Of a stretch of 64,000 bases of DNA, positions 1-8,191 are shown piece by piece (position 1 is the stretch's first letter; the number at the start of each line of letters is the position of its first letter). Origin of the DNA: Oscillospiraceae bacterium (lineage in GTDB: Bacteria; Bacillota; Clostridia; Oscillospirales; Ruminococcaceae). The stretch is taken from contig JAHHTZ010000004.1 in the NCBI GenBank assembly GCA_020024285.1, forward strand, positions 205,329-269,328, given 5' to 3'. The translations under genes and the position numbers were made by a program. The notes beneath the pieces were generated by a model. It was not told the DNA's origin, made no database searches, and saw nothing but the letters and a program-made list of their open reading frames with translations.

Positions 1-2044
1 GTTTTACTGCTTCTACGGAGCCCTGTACGTCTGCTTTTACAATAACAGGCAGCTCTTTGACTTCGCCTTCCTCGATCTGGGCAAAGAGGTTGTCGAGGGT
101 GACCTTCTTGTAGGAATCGAATTCTTTTTCTTTTGCTTCCTGTTTTCTCTGCTCTACAAGCTCACGGGCAAGTTTTTCGTCCTCAACGGCGTTGAATTCG
201 TCACCTGCTGCCGGAACCTCGGCAAGACCTGTGATCTCGACCGGAGTGGACGGACCTGCTGTTTCGATGCGCTGACCCTTATCGGAGAGCATCACGCGGA
301 CACGTCCGACGGAGGTGCCTGCGATCACGGCGTCGCCGGTGTGCAGGGTACCTGCCTGTACGAGGATGGTTGCAACCGGTCCGCGGCCCTTGTCGAGCTT
401 CGCTTCGATGACAGTACCTCTTGCCATACGATCCGGGTTTGCTTTGAGCTCGCGCACATCGGCAACGAGCTGGATCATCTCAAGCAGCTCCGGGATGCCC
501 TGCTTTGTTTTTGCGGAAACCTCTACGCAAACCACGTCGCCGCCCCATTCCTCGGTCACGAGTCCGTGTTCGGTGAGCTGCTGTTTTACGCGGTCCGGGT
601 TTGCAGTTGGTTTATCCATTTTGTTGATGGCAACGATGATGGAAACGCCTGCTGCCTTTGCGTGGTTGATGGATTCTACCGTCTGCGGCATGATACCATC
701 GTCTGCTGCCACAACGAGAACGGCGATATCGGTGATATCGGCACCGCGGGCACGCATGGAGGTGAATGCCTCATGTCCCGGAGTATCGAGGAAGGTGATC
801 ATCTTGTTGTTTACTTCCACCTGATATGCACCGATGTGCTGGGTGATGCCGCCTGCCTCGGTGGTTGTTACCTGTGCGTGGCGGATAGCATCGAGGATGG
901 AGGTTTTACCGTGGTCAACGTGACCCATAACAACAACGACCGGAGGACGCTCCACAAGGTTGCTTTCGTCGTCCTCTTCCTCGGTGAAGAGGCGGTCCTC
1001 GATGGTAACGACCACTTCTTTTTCAACCTTTGCGCCGATCTCCATGGAAACCATCGCAGCGGTATCGAAGTCGATGACATCGGAAACGGAAGCCATCACG
1101 CCCAGCATCATCAAACGTTTGATGATCTCAGCAGCCTGGATCTTGAGCTTGAGCGCAAGATCACCGACGGTGATTTCATCCGGGATGGTGATGGAGAGCT
1201 TCTGACGGCGCTCGCGCTCGATTTCGAGGCGGCGCATCTTCTCTGCTTCTTTGTCCTTTTTGGACATGAAGTTTTTCTTCTTCGCATTGCGTCCGCTGAA
1301 TTTCTGCTTGTGGATGTCGGAGCCCTTCGGGGTCATGTTGCCCGGTGCGATCTGCTCATAGCGCTCGTTGTATTTATCGAGATCCACGTTGGCAGCGCGC
1401 ATATCTACATGGCGAACCCCGGTTCCGTCGTCGGTGCGGGCAGCTCTTGGTGCAGCGGATTCTGCCGGTTTTGCAGGAGCCGCCGGTTTTGCCTGCTGCG
1501 GCTTTGGAGCTTTCGGACTGTTCTGTGTGCGGTCATTGCGGTTGTCGCGGTCATTGAAGCGGCGCTCCCCGTTGTTCGGACGGTCGCTGCGCTCGCCCTG
1601 CGGACGGCGGTCATTGCGGTCGTTGAAGCGGCGCTCCCCATTGTTCGGACGGTCACTGCGCTCACCCTGCGGGCGGCGGTCATTGCGGTCGTTGAAGCGG
1701 CGCTCCCCGTTGTTGTGGCGGTTTTCTCCGGTGCGCTCACTCTGCGGGCGGCGTTCGCCCTGCACGCGGCGGCTGTCGCTTTCTGCTGTCTTAGCAGGCT
1801 TCGCAGCTTCTTTTGGTTCCTGTGCTTTTTCTTCCTTCTTTTTGCCGGAGGCAAAGTAGGTATCAAAATTTTCTACGCTGTGATCCTTGGTATAGGTCTC
1901 AAACACGATGTTTAGCTCCTCCTCAGTTAAGGCAGTCATATGTTTCTTTTCTGCGGCATTGGGGTCTTTGAGCAGCTCTGCTACATCCTTTGCCGGAACA
2001 TTCAGGTCTTTTGCGACCTCATTGAGTCTGTATTTATCTATCAT
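1..2044 (-). CDS. infB: Translation initiation factor IF-2 (3' end beyond window)
   Basis: IF-2 is the GTPase that places initiator tRNA on the 30S subunit and promotes 50S joining. The gene runs off the left edge, so 681 codons from the N-terminus are visible. The N-terminus (MIDKYRLNEVAKDLN) is the usual IF2_N helix. Residues about 100-190 form an Arg/Asn/Gly-rich linker containing 23-residue tandem repeats (NNGERRFNDRNDRRPQGER type). A second IF2_N domain follows, then the G domain with G1 motif GHVDHGKTS near residue 374, DTPGHE and NKMDKP, then domain II. The last visible residues (VKADVQGSVEAVK) lead into domain III. It lies immediately downstream of the L7Ae-like gene in the classical nusA-infB order. 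Start ATG at 2044. Confidence 0.97.
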   Translation of the reverse strand, partial: MIDKYRLNEVAKDLNVPAKDVAELLKDPNAAEKKHMTALTEEELNIVFETYTKDHSVENFDTYFASGKKKEEKAQEPKEAAKPAKTAESDSRRVQGERRPQSERTGENRHNNGERRFNDRNDRRPQGERSDRPNNGERRFNDRNDRRPQGERSDRPNNGERRFNDRDNRNDRTQNSPKAPKPQQAKPAAPAKPAESAAPRAARTDDGTGVRHVDMRAANVDLDKYNERYEQIAPGNMTPKGSDIHKQKFSGRNAKKKNFMSKKDKEAEKMRRLEIERERRQKLSITIPDEITVGDLALKLKIQAAEIIKRLMMLGVMASVSDVIDFDTAAMVSMEIGAKVEKEVVVTIEDRLFTEEEDDESNLVERPPVVVVMGHVDHGKTSILDAIRHAQVTTTEAGGITQHIGAYQVEVNNKMITFLDTPGHEAFTSMRARGADITDIAVLVVAADDGIMPQTVESINHAKAAGVSIIVAINKMDKPTANPDRVKQQLTEHGLVTEEWGGDVVCVEVSAKTKQGIPELLEMIQLVADVRELKANPDRMARGTVIEAKLDKGRGPVATILVQAGTLHTGDAVIAGTSVGRVRVMLSDKGQRIETAGPSTPVEITGLAEVPAAGDEFNAVEDEKLARELVEQRKQEAKEKEFDSYKKVTLDNLFAQIEEGEVKELPVIVKADVQGSVEAVK
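1552..1760 (-). repeat. 69-bp tandem repeat inside infB linker
   Basis: Two nearly identical 69-bp units (about 1552-1620 and 1621-1689) and a degenerate third copy encode the charged linker of IF-2. The unit is a multiple of three, so copy-number change keeps the reading frame. Confidence 0.85.
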
Positions 2045-2050
2045 TGTGTG

Positions 2051-2374
2051 CTATTCCTCCCTCTTGATCCCCCACGGCTTGCCCTGTTCGCTCAATATCC
2101 TGGCGAACCCTTCCTCCGTTACTGCAAGAACGCCGGTCGCCTTTCGCAGGGCGGTGCCGATCTGTTCCTTTGTAAGCGGAAGCTCAAACACGGGGATGTT
2201 TTCTTTTTTACAGAAGAATTCCACTTCTTTTGCTGATTTCTGGGACAGGTCACAGGCGAGGAAAACCGCCCGCACCTTATTGGAAGACAGTTCTTCCTTC
2301 ACTTGGTCGAATCCCCACAGAAGGAATCCGGCGCGGTGACAAAGGGAAATGGTCGACTGCAATTTATTGTTCAC
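2051..2374 (-). CDS. L7Ae/L30e-family ribosomal-protein-like protein (YlxQ type)
   Basis: A 107-residue L7Ae/L30e/Gadd45-fold protein of the YlxQ type, likely an RNA-binding protein; members bind kink-turn RNA. Visible features are the N-terminal LCHRAGFLLWG segment, the central AVFLACDLS strand, and a C-terminal VLAVTEEGFA strand and helix. The start chosen is GTG at 2374, which overlaps the stop region of ylxR and has a GGAGG box upstream; the longer open frame upstream lies inside ylxR. It stands between ylxR and infB, the standard position in Firmicutes, and is surely co-transcribed. Confidence 0.88.
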   Translation of the reverse strand: MNNKLQSTISLCHRAGFLLWGFDQVKEELSSNKVRAVFLACDLSQKSAKEVEFFCKKENIPVFELPLTKEQIGTALRKATGVLAVTEEGFARILSEQGKPWGIKREE

Positions 2375-2651
2375 CTTTGGACAGTTCCTCCTTGAGTTTT
2401 TCCACGATTTCCGGTGGGATCGGGCAGGAGAAGGCACGTTCGAGCTGGCGTGTTTTGATTGCCTTTTCAAGACAGGTCATATCATTGCACACATAGGCTC
2501 CCCGCCCCGACTTCTTTCCGCGAAAATCGATGCTGATTTCTCCGTCGGGTGCTTTCACCACACGGATGAGCTCTTTTTTCGGCTTATGTTCTCTGCATCC
2601 GATGCACATGCGCATCGGCACTTTTTTTACGGGCGCATTGTTTGCCGGCAT
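2364..2651 (-). CDS. ylxR: YlxR family RNA-binding protein
   Basis: A 95-residue YlxR (DUF448) protein of the nusA-infB operon. The hallmark MRMCIGCREHKPKKELIRVV and the GRGAYVC motif are present. Family members are small basic nucleic-acid-binding proteins; work on related YlxR proteins suggests a nucleoid or gene-regulatory role, which cannot be tested here. The start at 2651 is preferred because AGGAG lies 8 nt upstream; an in-frame ATG at 2681 would add ten residues. The 3' end overlaps the GTG start of the L7Ae gene. Confidence 0.93.
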   Translation of the reverse strand: MPANNAPVKKVPMRMCIGCREHKPKKELIRVVKAPDGEISIDFRGKKSGRGAYVCNDMTCLEKAIKTRQLERAFSCPIPPEIVEKLKEELSKGEQ

Positions 2652-2690
2652 ATTATTCACTCCTACCTGTTTCCCGCTCAAACTTCGGGA

Positions 2691-3803
2691 TTATTCTTCG
2701 TCCATCTCAGCGGACTGTGTATCCTGTGCTTCTTCGGATGGTGCTGCTGCTTCCTGCTCCATCACGCTGTTTTCGGAGCCGATGTCGATTTTCCAGCCGG
2801 TCAGACGGGCTGCAAGGCGCACGTTCTGCCCCTTGTTGCCGATGGCAAGGGAGAGCTGGTTTTCCGGCACGATGACGCGGCAGCTCTTGCTTCCCTCCGG
2901 GTCCACGGTCACAGAGAGGACCTCTGCCGGGGAAAGTGCTGCGGCAATCAGCTCCTCCGGCTGCTCGCTGTAGCGGATGACGTCGATCTTTTCGCCGCCC
3001 AATTCCTCCACGATGGCAGAAACACGGATTCCCTTCGGACCGATGCATGCGCCGACTGCGTCGACGTTTTCGTCCTTGCTCCAGACAGCGATCTTGGTGC
3101 GGGAGCCTGCCTCACGGGAAACTGCTTTGATTTCCACGGTGCCGTCCTTGATTTCGGGGGTATGCAGCTCAAAGAGGCGTTTGATGAGCCCCGGATGGGT
3201 ACGGGAGATCATGAGGCGCGGATTTTTGCCGTTTGTCATCACATCCACTACATAAACCATGATATGCTGACCCTCATGCAGCTCTTCCCCCGGAACCTGC
3301 TCGGATTTTGGGAGGATGGCTTCGGTCTTGTCGATTTCGAGCGTGATGTTGCCGCGGATGGGGTCGATGCGCAGGATCGGTGCGGAGATGATCTCAAATT
3401 TGCGGCCCTGATATTTGCGGATGGTCTGTTCTTTTTCTGCTTCGCTGATGCCCTGACGGATGACGTGCTTTGCAGACTGGGCAGCGATGCGTCCGAATTC
3501 CTTTGTTTCCAGCGGGATCTCCACCTGAGAGCCGATGGAAGCGGTTTTGCTGTATTTGGTAGCGTCGGCAAGGGAGATTTCGGTTTCGGGATCGAGCACC
3601 TCTTCCACGATATTTTTGCGGATGGCAACATAGAAGCGTTTTTTCTCCGGATCGATTTCCACGATGTTGTTGTCGGTGCCGCCCATGTCGCGTTTTACCG
3701 CGATGGAAATGGCATTTGTGATCTTTTCAATGAGGTAATCGGTGGAAATGCCTTTTTCCACCTTCAGCAGATTGAGTGCTTCAAAGAATTCATTCTTATT
3801 CAT
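2691..3803 (-). CDS. nusA: Transcription termination/antitermination factor NusA
   Basis: NusA binds RNA polymerase and nascent RNA and modulates pausing and termination. The 370-residue protein has the N-terminal RNAP-binding domain (MNKNEFFEALNLL), an S1 domain at about 135-200 (GEELHEGQHIMVYVVDV), and KH domains with ENVDAVGACIGPKG and LAIGNKGQNVRLAARL. It ends in a short acidic tail, as in Gram-positive NusA, without the extra acidic repeats of proteobacteria. The ATG at 3803 is chosen; a TTG nine codons upstream is also open. It follows rimP by 19 nt and precedes ylxR. Confidence 0.97.
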   Translation of the reverse strand: MNKNEFFEALNLLKVEKGISTDYLIEKITNAISIAVKRDMGGTDNNIVEIDPEKKRFYVAIRKNIVEEVLDPETEISLADATKYSKTASIGSQVEIPLETKEFGRIAAQSAKHVIRQGISEAEKEQTIRKYQGRKFEIISAPILRIDPIRGNITLEIDKTEAILPKSEQVPGEELHEGQHIMVYVVDVMTNGKNPRLMISRTHPGLIKRLFELHTPEIKDGTVEIKAVSREAGSRTKIAVWSKDENVDAVGACIGPKGIRVSAIVEELGGEKIDVIRYSEQPEELIAAALSPAEVLSVTVDPEGSKSCRVIVPENQLSLAIGNKGQNVRLAARLTGWKIDIGSENSVMEQEAAAPSEEAQDTQSAEMDEE

Positions 3804-3822
3804 GAGGCGTATTTCTTCCCTT

Positions 3823-4314
3823 CTAATCAATATCTTTACTCATATCTATTTCTTCATGCAAACGGATGAAGGCAGTATCCTTTTTGGCAATGGTTTTTTC
3901 TTCGCCATTGCACACCATGGTGACGGTGTTTTCGTCGTGGCGCACCAGCTCACCAATGAGGTCGCGCACGCCGTTTTCCGGGCGGATCAGGCGCACTTCG
4001 ATCGGCTGACCGAGGTAACGCTCAAAGTGCCAGTCGCGCACAAGGTCGCGTCCGATGCCGGGGGAAGATACTTCAAAATAGTACGCCTGGCTGATCGGGT
4101 CTGCCTCGTCGATGATGCTGTCGAGCCGGCGGCTGACGTTTTCGCAGTCATCAATGGTGACTCCGCCCTCTTTGTCGATAAAAATACGTAAATACCAGTA
4201 CGCTCCTTCTTTTTCATAGCGCACATCCCAGAGGGTCAGCCCCATTTCCTCCACCACCGGCTTTGCGATGGCGGTGACGATCTCAACCGTATTGCCTTTC
4301 TTTGTAGCGGACAC
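3823..4314 (-). CDS. rimP: Ribosome maturation factor RimP
   Basis: RimP assists 30S subunit maturation. The 163-residue protein has both RimP domains: the N-terminal alpha/beta domain with LTLWDVRYEKEGAYWYLRIFID and the diagnostic YYFEVSSPGIGR segment near residue 85, then the SH3-like C-terminal domain (LIGELVRHDENTVTM). Start GTG at 4314 follows an AAAGGATGGAG box. It is the first gene of the rimP-nusA-ylxR-L7Ae-infB operon; a promoter candidate lies at 4398-4426 and a hairpin lies between that promoter and the gene. Confidence 0.95.
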   Translation of the reverse strand: MSATKKGNTVEIVTAIAKPVVEEMGLTLWDVRYEKEGAYWYLRIFIDKEGGVTIDDCENVSRRLDSIIDEADPISQAYYFEVSSPGIGRDLVRDWHFERYLGQPIEVRLIRPENGVRDLIGELVRHDENTVTMVCNGEEKTIAKKDTAFIRLHEEIDMSKDID

Positions 4315-4343
4315 TTTGCTCCATCCTTTCTGTAACATAAACA

Positions 4344-4370
4344 AAAGAGCGGGGCAGCGCCCCACTCTTT
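4344..4370 (-). terminator. Hairpin in the rimP leader, terminator-like
   Basis: AAAGAG-TGGGGC-GCT-GCCCCG-CTCTTT on the minus strand, followed by TGTTT. It is placed downstream of the rimP promoter candidate and upstream of rimP, so it could attenuate the operon or stop read-through from spoVT. Confidence 0.6.
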
Positions 4371-4397
4371 CCTCGACCTTCTTATCTGACTGTTTAT

Positions 4398-4426
4398 ACT
4401 CTACCATATATTTCGATGGAATGCAA
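4398..4426 (-). promoter_or_regulatory. Promoter candidate for the rimP-nusA-infB operon
   Basis: Minus-strand -35 TTGCAT (4421-4426), 17-nt spacer, -10 TAGAGT (4398-4403) with an extended TGG upstream of the -10. About 85 nt ahead of the rimP start. Confidence 0.55.
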
Positions 4427-4459
4427 GCCTTTTTTCCCATGTTTATAGGATATTTCCAT

Positions 4460-5002
4460 TTATTCCTCCATCTGGCGCCCCAAAAATCCTGCCGCTGTCT
4501 GGATGAGCTTGTCCTGCACCTCGGTGGGCATCTCGTCCTCCTCGGACGACAGGAACAAAATCGAGCCGCACACATCGCCCGAAGCGATGATGGGATACTG
4601 CACCGAAGCCCAGCGGTCCACCCCCTCCACAGGCTGGAAGCGGCGCCCCTCATCCCCGGTGTAGATATAGGACTGGCGGTGCTCGATCATCTCCTCCAAA
4701 GAGGAGGAGATCCTGCGCTCCAAAAGCTCCTTTTTGGGGACACCGGATACCGCCACGACATGGTCGCGGTCGCATACGACGACGGGGCTGCCCGAAATTT
4801 TGTGCAGCACCTCGGCATACTGTCCTGCAAAGGAAGAAATTTCCCCGATGGGGGAATACTTTTTGAAAATCACTTCCCCATCGCTGTCTGTATAGATTTC
4901 AAGCGGATCGCCCTCGCGGATTCTCATGGTGCGGCGGATTTCTTTCGGGATCACGACGCGCCCGAGGTCGTCGATGCGCCGCACAATACCGGTTGCCTTC
5001 AT
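4460..5002 (-). CDS. spoVT: Stage V sporulation protein T (AbrB-type regulator)
   Basis: SpoVT is a forespore transcription factor that tunes sigma-G genes. The 180-residue protein has an N-terminal AbrB swapped-hairpin DNA-binding domain (residues 1-50: TGIVRRIDDLGRVVIPKEIR) and a GAF-like C-terminal domain (about 56-178), the full SpoVT architecture and length. The start ATG at 5002 has an AGGAGG box upstream. It is oriented toward rimP with the 4344-4370 hairpin between them. Together with dipicolinate synthase and SpoVG elsewhere in the window it supports an endospore-forming host. Confidence 0.94.
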   Translation of the reverse strand: MKATGIVRRIDDLGRVVIPKEIRRTMRIREGDPLEIYTDSDGEVIFKKYSPIGEISSFAGQYAEVLHKISGSPVVVCDRDHVVAVSGVPKKELLERRISSSLEEMIEHRQSYIYTGDEGRRFQPVEGVDRWASVQYPIIASGDVCGSILFLSSEEDEMPTEVQDKLIQTAAGFLGRQMEE

Positions 5003-5156
5003 AAATAATTCCTCCTAATACTATATCTTAACAAAATGTATCCTGATTGATGCAGAAATAGTATTTGCAGGCAATGGTGTTTTATACAGATTTTGCGTTT
5101 TTTGGAAAAGCGGTGTGAAAACAGCTTTTTGGCTAAATAATGTTTCATCAAACAAT

Positions 5157-5210
5157 AAAAATCCTCCTTTTGTCCGCTTTTCTGCATCAAAACAAAAGGA
5201 GGATTTTTTT
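5157..5210. terminator. Bidirectional terminator
   Basis: A 15-bp stem (AAATCCTCCTTTTGT pairing with its complement) with T-runs on both sides. On the minus strand it ends transcription of the gene stopping at 5236. Confidence 0.85.
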
Positions 5211-5235
5211 CGTTTTTACAGGGAACACGGGGGTC

Positions 5236-5667
5236 CTACCCATGATGCGGTTCTTCCAGTACCCACGGCAGCTTCAGAGAGAACTCCAGATCAAAATGCG
5301 GGGTCGGGAAATCGGGCGCCCCGTACGGGTAGGTTTCATGGGTGCAGATCCCCATTCCCGCATCATACAAAGGGGAAGGGTCTGTGCCTTGCGTGAGGAT
5401 CGTTCCGGCGATGCGGTAGCTGAATTGATAGCAGTCCCCGTTTTCCGTAGGGTAGAGCTGACCGACATAGGTGGCTTTTTCCGGCGGGATATCAAAAGCA
5501 TCCAGAGCTTGGAGCGTCAAAGAAGGGAACTTTCTTTGCTGAGCCAGCAATAAAAAATTGCGGCAATGCCCGCACTCGCATCCCCATTTCGAAGCCTTCG
5601 CATACCAGGAGCGTGTGGCATCTTCGTCCACTTCCACCAAAGTTCCAAAAAAGTCGTATCTTACCAT
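5236..5667 (-). CDS. Conserved hypothetical protein with CxCxxC motif
   Basis: A 143-residue soluble protein that I do not recognise beyond a general resemblance to uncharacterised Firmicute proteins. It has WGCECGHCRNF near residue 28, which could bind a metal ion, and a C-terminal PHFDLEFSLKLPWVL strand region. There is no signal peptide or membrane segment. A GGAGG box precedes ATG at 5667. It is followed by a strong terminator and sits 13 nt downstream of a small membrane protein gene, so the two are probably co-transcribed. Confidence 0.75.
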   Translation of the reverse strand: MVRYDFFGTLVEVDEDATRSWYAKASKWGCECGHCRNFLLLAQQRKFPSLTLQALDAFDIPPEKATYVGQLYPTENGDCYQFSYRIAGTILTQGTDPSPLYDAGMGICTHETYPYGAPDFPTPHFDLEFSLKLPWVLEEPHHG

Positions 5668-5680
5668 CGAAATTCCTCCT

Positions 5681-5878
5681 TTACCTGTTTTTGCGATACT
5701 TAAATGTCAGTCCGCACAGAATGCCGGTCACAAGACCATACACTGCATAGATCGTGTAGGTAACAAAATTGCTCCACGGGAAGGAGAGCTGCGGATTGTG
5801 AATCGCATACAGGATAAATAGGAGCGCAGCAGTCACAAAAACGATGCTGATGAGTCGGTAGCAGTGAAATTCACTCAT
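5681..5878 (-). CDS. Small two-span membrane protein
   Basis: A 65-residue protein with two hydrophobic segments (about residues 8-25 and 38-57) and a short basic tail (KYRKNR), so probably an integral membrane protein with both ends inside. No family is recognised. The short distance to the gene at 5236-5667 suggests one operon. Coding looks real from its clean membrane pattern, though the gene is short. Confidence 0.6.
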   Translation of the reverse strand: MSEFHCYRLISIVFVTAALLFILYAIHNPQLSFPWSNFVTYTIYAVYGLVTGILCGLTFKYRKNR

Positions 5879-5916
5879 AAGATCATTCCCCTTTTTAAGT
5901 ACGGATCAAGGCTTTT

Positions 5917-6327
5917 TCATTCGTTGGAGCGCAGCACCAGCACCCTCATGCTGTCTGCGATGTATTTGATGCGCTTTGCGTCAAAATTTTGCAGAGCTTC
6001 TATCAAGGCATCCTCTTTTCCGACGATGTTTTCTCCGTCAAAAACCAATGCGTTCCACAGATCATCCAGTGCACAACTCAGCTCGCTGTTGTTGGTGTAT
6101 TCCTTGGCGGCATACACATTGCTCAGTAAAGCCTCCATATCATCTGCATCATATCCGTTTTTTAAATTTTCCACCTTATCGATTGCAAAAACGATCATCG
6201 TATGGCAGGACTGTTCTTCATATTTCATATGCTGCTTGTCGCTGAACTGTTTTCCGGCGAAAAAACCGATTCCTATCGCTGCAAGAAAAGCCACCGAAAT
6301 CATCATTTTGCAAAGCTGCTGATTCAT
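5917..6327 (-). CDS. Hypothetical membrane-anchored protein
   Basis: A 136-residue protein with an N-terminal hydrophobic segment (residues 7-25, MMISVAFLAAIGIGFFAG) and a helical, charged extracytoplasmic part. No conserved domain is recognised. The start at 6327 is selected because a GGGGGAA box lies 7 nt upstream; the open frame continues upstream without a start signal. It precedes the small membrane protein gene on the same strand with a 38-nt gap. Confidence 0.65.
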   Translation of the reverse strand: MNQQLCKMMISVAFLAAIGIGFFAGKQFSDKQHMKYEEQSCHTMIVFAIDKVENLKNGYDADDMEALLSNVYAAKEYTNNSELSCALDDLWNALVFDGENIVGKEDALIEALQNFDAKRIKYIADSMRVLVLRSNE

Positions 6328-6567
6328 AGAAAATTCCCCCGATTCTGAGCCGCTGCTGTTTTTTCTATATGATACCACAAAATCAGGAAAGATTCTATCC
6401 AAAAGATTTTGATGGATGTGACAGAAGGCATGATCGAACAGCAATGATTTATTCGAGGATATTCCTTCATATGAAGAAGTTGCAGCGGAAGGGTGGGAAC
6501 AATATGTTTCAAGCTGATTGAGGTCAACAACTATCCTGTAGAAAACAGCGATGAGCTGCGTATCAGT
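6328..6567. other. Intergenic stretch with a possible gene remnant
   Basis: No intact gene. On the plus strand, 6433-6517 reads as a plausible protein C-terminus (SNDLFEDIPSYEEVAAEGW...) ending in TGA at 6515-6517, with a stop codon directly upstream. It could be the remnant of a lost gene. Confidence 0.3.
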
Positions 6568-6607
6568 AAAAAAGCAGGAAGCCTTAAAAAGGTTTCCTGC
6601 TTTTTTT
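6568..6607. terminator. Intrinsic terminator after M20 peptidase gene
   Basis: Stem AAGCAGGAA...TTCCTGCTT with a T-run on either strand; lies downstream of the gene ending at 6662. Confidence 0.85.
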
Positions 6608-6661
6608 ACGTTTATCTTGGATGCCTGGGAGAAAAGCTGCCGGATGGTGTCTTTCAATTTC

Positions 6662-7849
6662 TTACAGCTCAAATGTATCTGCCACCTTATTGATGACATT
6701 TACCAGAATCTGAACGCCCAAGCAAAGACAGTCTTCATCTACATCAAATAATGTCTGATGGAATGTGAATTTTCCAAGGTCCTCCTGTTTTGTTGTTCCA
6801 ATATAAAAATAGGAAGACCTTATTTTTTTGCTGAAGTAGGCGAAGTCATCATATGCCATCTCCGGTTCCTGCATATAAATAATATTTTCTTTTCCCACGA
6901 TTTCTTGGCATGCATCTTCAAACAAATCGACCAGCGCATCCTCATTTCTGAGTGCAATGCTGATTGGCTCCACTTTAAGTTCATAAGTGCATCCATTCAT
7001 TTCGCAATGGTTCTTTAAAATTTTTTCCATACGTTCAAAAATATAATCTCTCACATCATTGTCGAAGCTCCGGACGCTTCCGCCAAAAGTCACCACCGGC
7101 TGAATGACATTTGGTGCCTTTGGTGTTCCGGAATTAAAAAAGCAGACCGATAAGATCGCACTTTTTATCGGGTTGAGTTCTCTGGAAACAATATTGAGGA
7201 ATGCAGAATATACTTCTACCGCTGTCATCATGGCATCTCTGCACTGATGGGGGTATGCCACATGTCCTCCGGTCCCTCGAATCACAATGTTGAAGTTATC
7301 AGCACTTGCAAACATTTCATTTCTGCGCAAATAAACCTTTCCTGCCGGAAAATCCGGATGTGTGTGGCACCCAAGCATAATATCGATATCATCCACTCTG
7401 CCACTCTCAACGATTGGTTTCGCACCGCCCGGTGCCGGACCCTCTTCCGCAGGTTGAAACACCACCTTCAGGGTTCCTTTTAATTCATCCCGGTGGCTGG
7501 AAAAATATTTTAACACGCCCAGCGCCCATGTCATATGAACATCATGACCACACGCATGACAATATCCCGCATTTCTCGAGTGATACTCCACCTCCTTCAA
7601 GTCAACGATGGCAAGTGCATCCATGTCTGCCCTCAGTCCGATCACCCCGCCGGGCTTTGTCCCTTTTACCGTAGCAATGATTGCTGTTTTGCAAAATCCC
7701 TTTTCTATTTCAACATCCCATTGCGACAAGAGCTCTACAATGCGTCTTGAGGTACGCACTACATCAAACCCGATTTCCGGGTGCATATGAAAATCTCTTC
7801 GGTAGTCAACCAGTTCTGCGCGATACCCATTGATACAATTCTTATCCAT
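6662..7849 (-). CDS. M20 family amidohydrolase (peptidase/aminoacylase)
   Basis: A 395-residue M20D-type metallo-amidohydrolase, a family that removes acyl or peptidyl groups from amino acid conjugates using a di-metal centre. Seen are DYRRDFHMHPEIGF at the N-terminus, GLRADMDAL (71-79), CHACGHD (97-103), the catalytic/metal glutamates in QPAEEGPAPGG (135-136), the H at 162-164 and the C-terminal FHQTLFDVDED histidine. It resembles the paralogue at 11382-12566 throughout. It is divergently oriented from the TetR gene at 8192 with operator-like sites between. The substrate cannot be told from sequence. Confidence 0.9.
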   Translation of the reverse strand: MDKNCINGYRAELVDYRRDFHMHPEIGFDVVRTSRRIVELLSQWDVEIEKGFCKTAIIATVKGTKPGGVIGLRADMDALAIVDLKEVEYHSRNAGYCHACGHDVHMTWALGVLKYFSSHRDELKGTLKVVFQPAEEGPAPGGAKPIVESGRVDDIDIMLGCHTHPDFPAGKVYLRRNEMFASADNFNIVIRGTGGHVAYPHQCRDAMMTAVEVYSAFLNIVSRELNPIKSAILSVCFFNSGTPKAPNVIQPVVTFGGSVRSFDNDVRDYIFERMEKILKNHCEMNGCTYELKVEPISIALRNEDALVDLFEDACQEIVGKENIIYMQEPEMAYDDFAYFSKKIRSSYFYIGTTKQEDLGKFTFHQTLFDVDEDCLCLGVQILVNVINKVADTFEL

Positions 7850-7880
7850 TTTCCTTCCCCTTTTTTCTGAGCAGCTTTTT

Positions 7881-7894
7881 ATTATCTTGATTAT
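7881..7894. promoter_or_regulatory. Operator candidate, site A
   Basis: ATTATCTTGATTAT, a quasi-palindrome between the divergent M20 and TetR genes. It matches site B (7970-7983) at all but two positions and shares ATC-W-TGAT with the palindrome at 12618. Confidence 0.4.
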
Positions 7895-7969
7895 TTTTTA
7901 AGCTAAATTATTTTTATCCTTCTTATTTCGTCCATTTATTGTTGTAAATCGCTGTATATCTCATTTTTA

Positions 7970-7983
7970 ATAATCTTGATAAT
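7970..7983. promoter_or_regulatory. Operator candidate, site B
   Basis: ATAATCTTGATAAT, second quasi-palindrome in the M20/TetR intergenic region, 89 nt from site A. Likely bound by the adjacent TetR regulator (inference). Confidence 0.4.
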
Positions 7984-8191
7984 ATCTATCTTATCACACA
8001 AGAAGCAAGTTTATCAATATATTCGCTGAAATTTTGTGTAAATATGATTTTTTATTATCTATATTGCACATTGTTCATAAAAATCTTTTTGTGATACCGC
8101 AGCACACGCGATACATCTTTTATAACTCTTGACCTTTCCCTTGCAGCGTGATATTCTCATATGTAAGTAATATTTTATCAGAGGTGCATCA

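Noticed and set aside
341..1915. Long plus-strand open frame of 524 codons over infB
   Set aside because: Antisense shadow of infB; Cys/His/Val-rich composition and no ribosome binding site.
2349..3869. 506-codon plus-strand open frame over nusA
   Set aside because: Shadow on the opposite strand of nusA and ylxR, both of which are certain.
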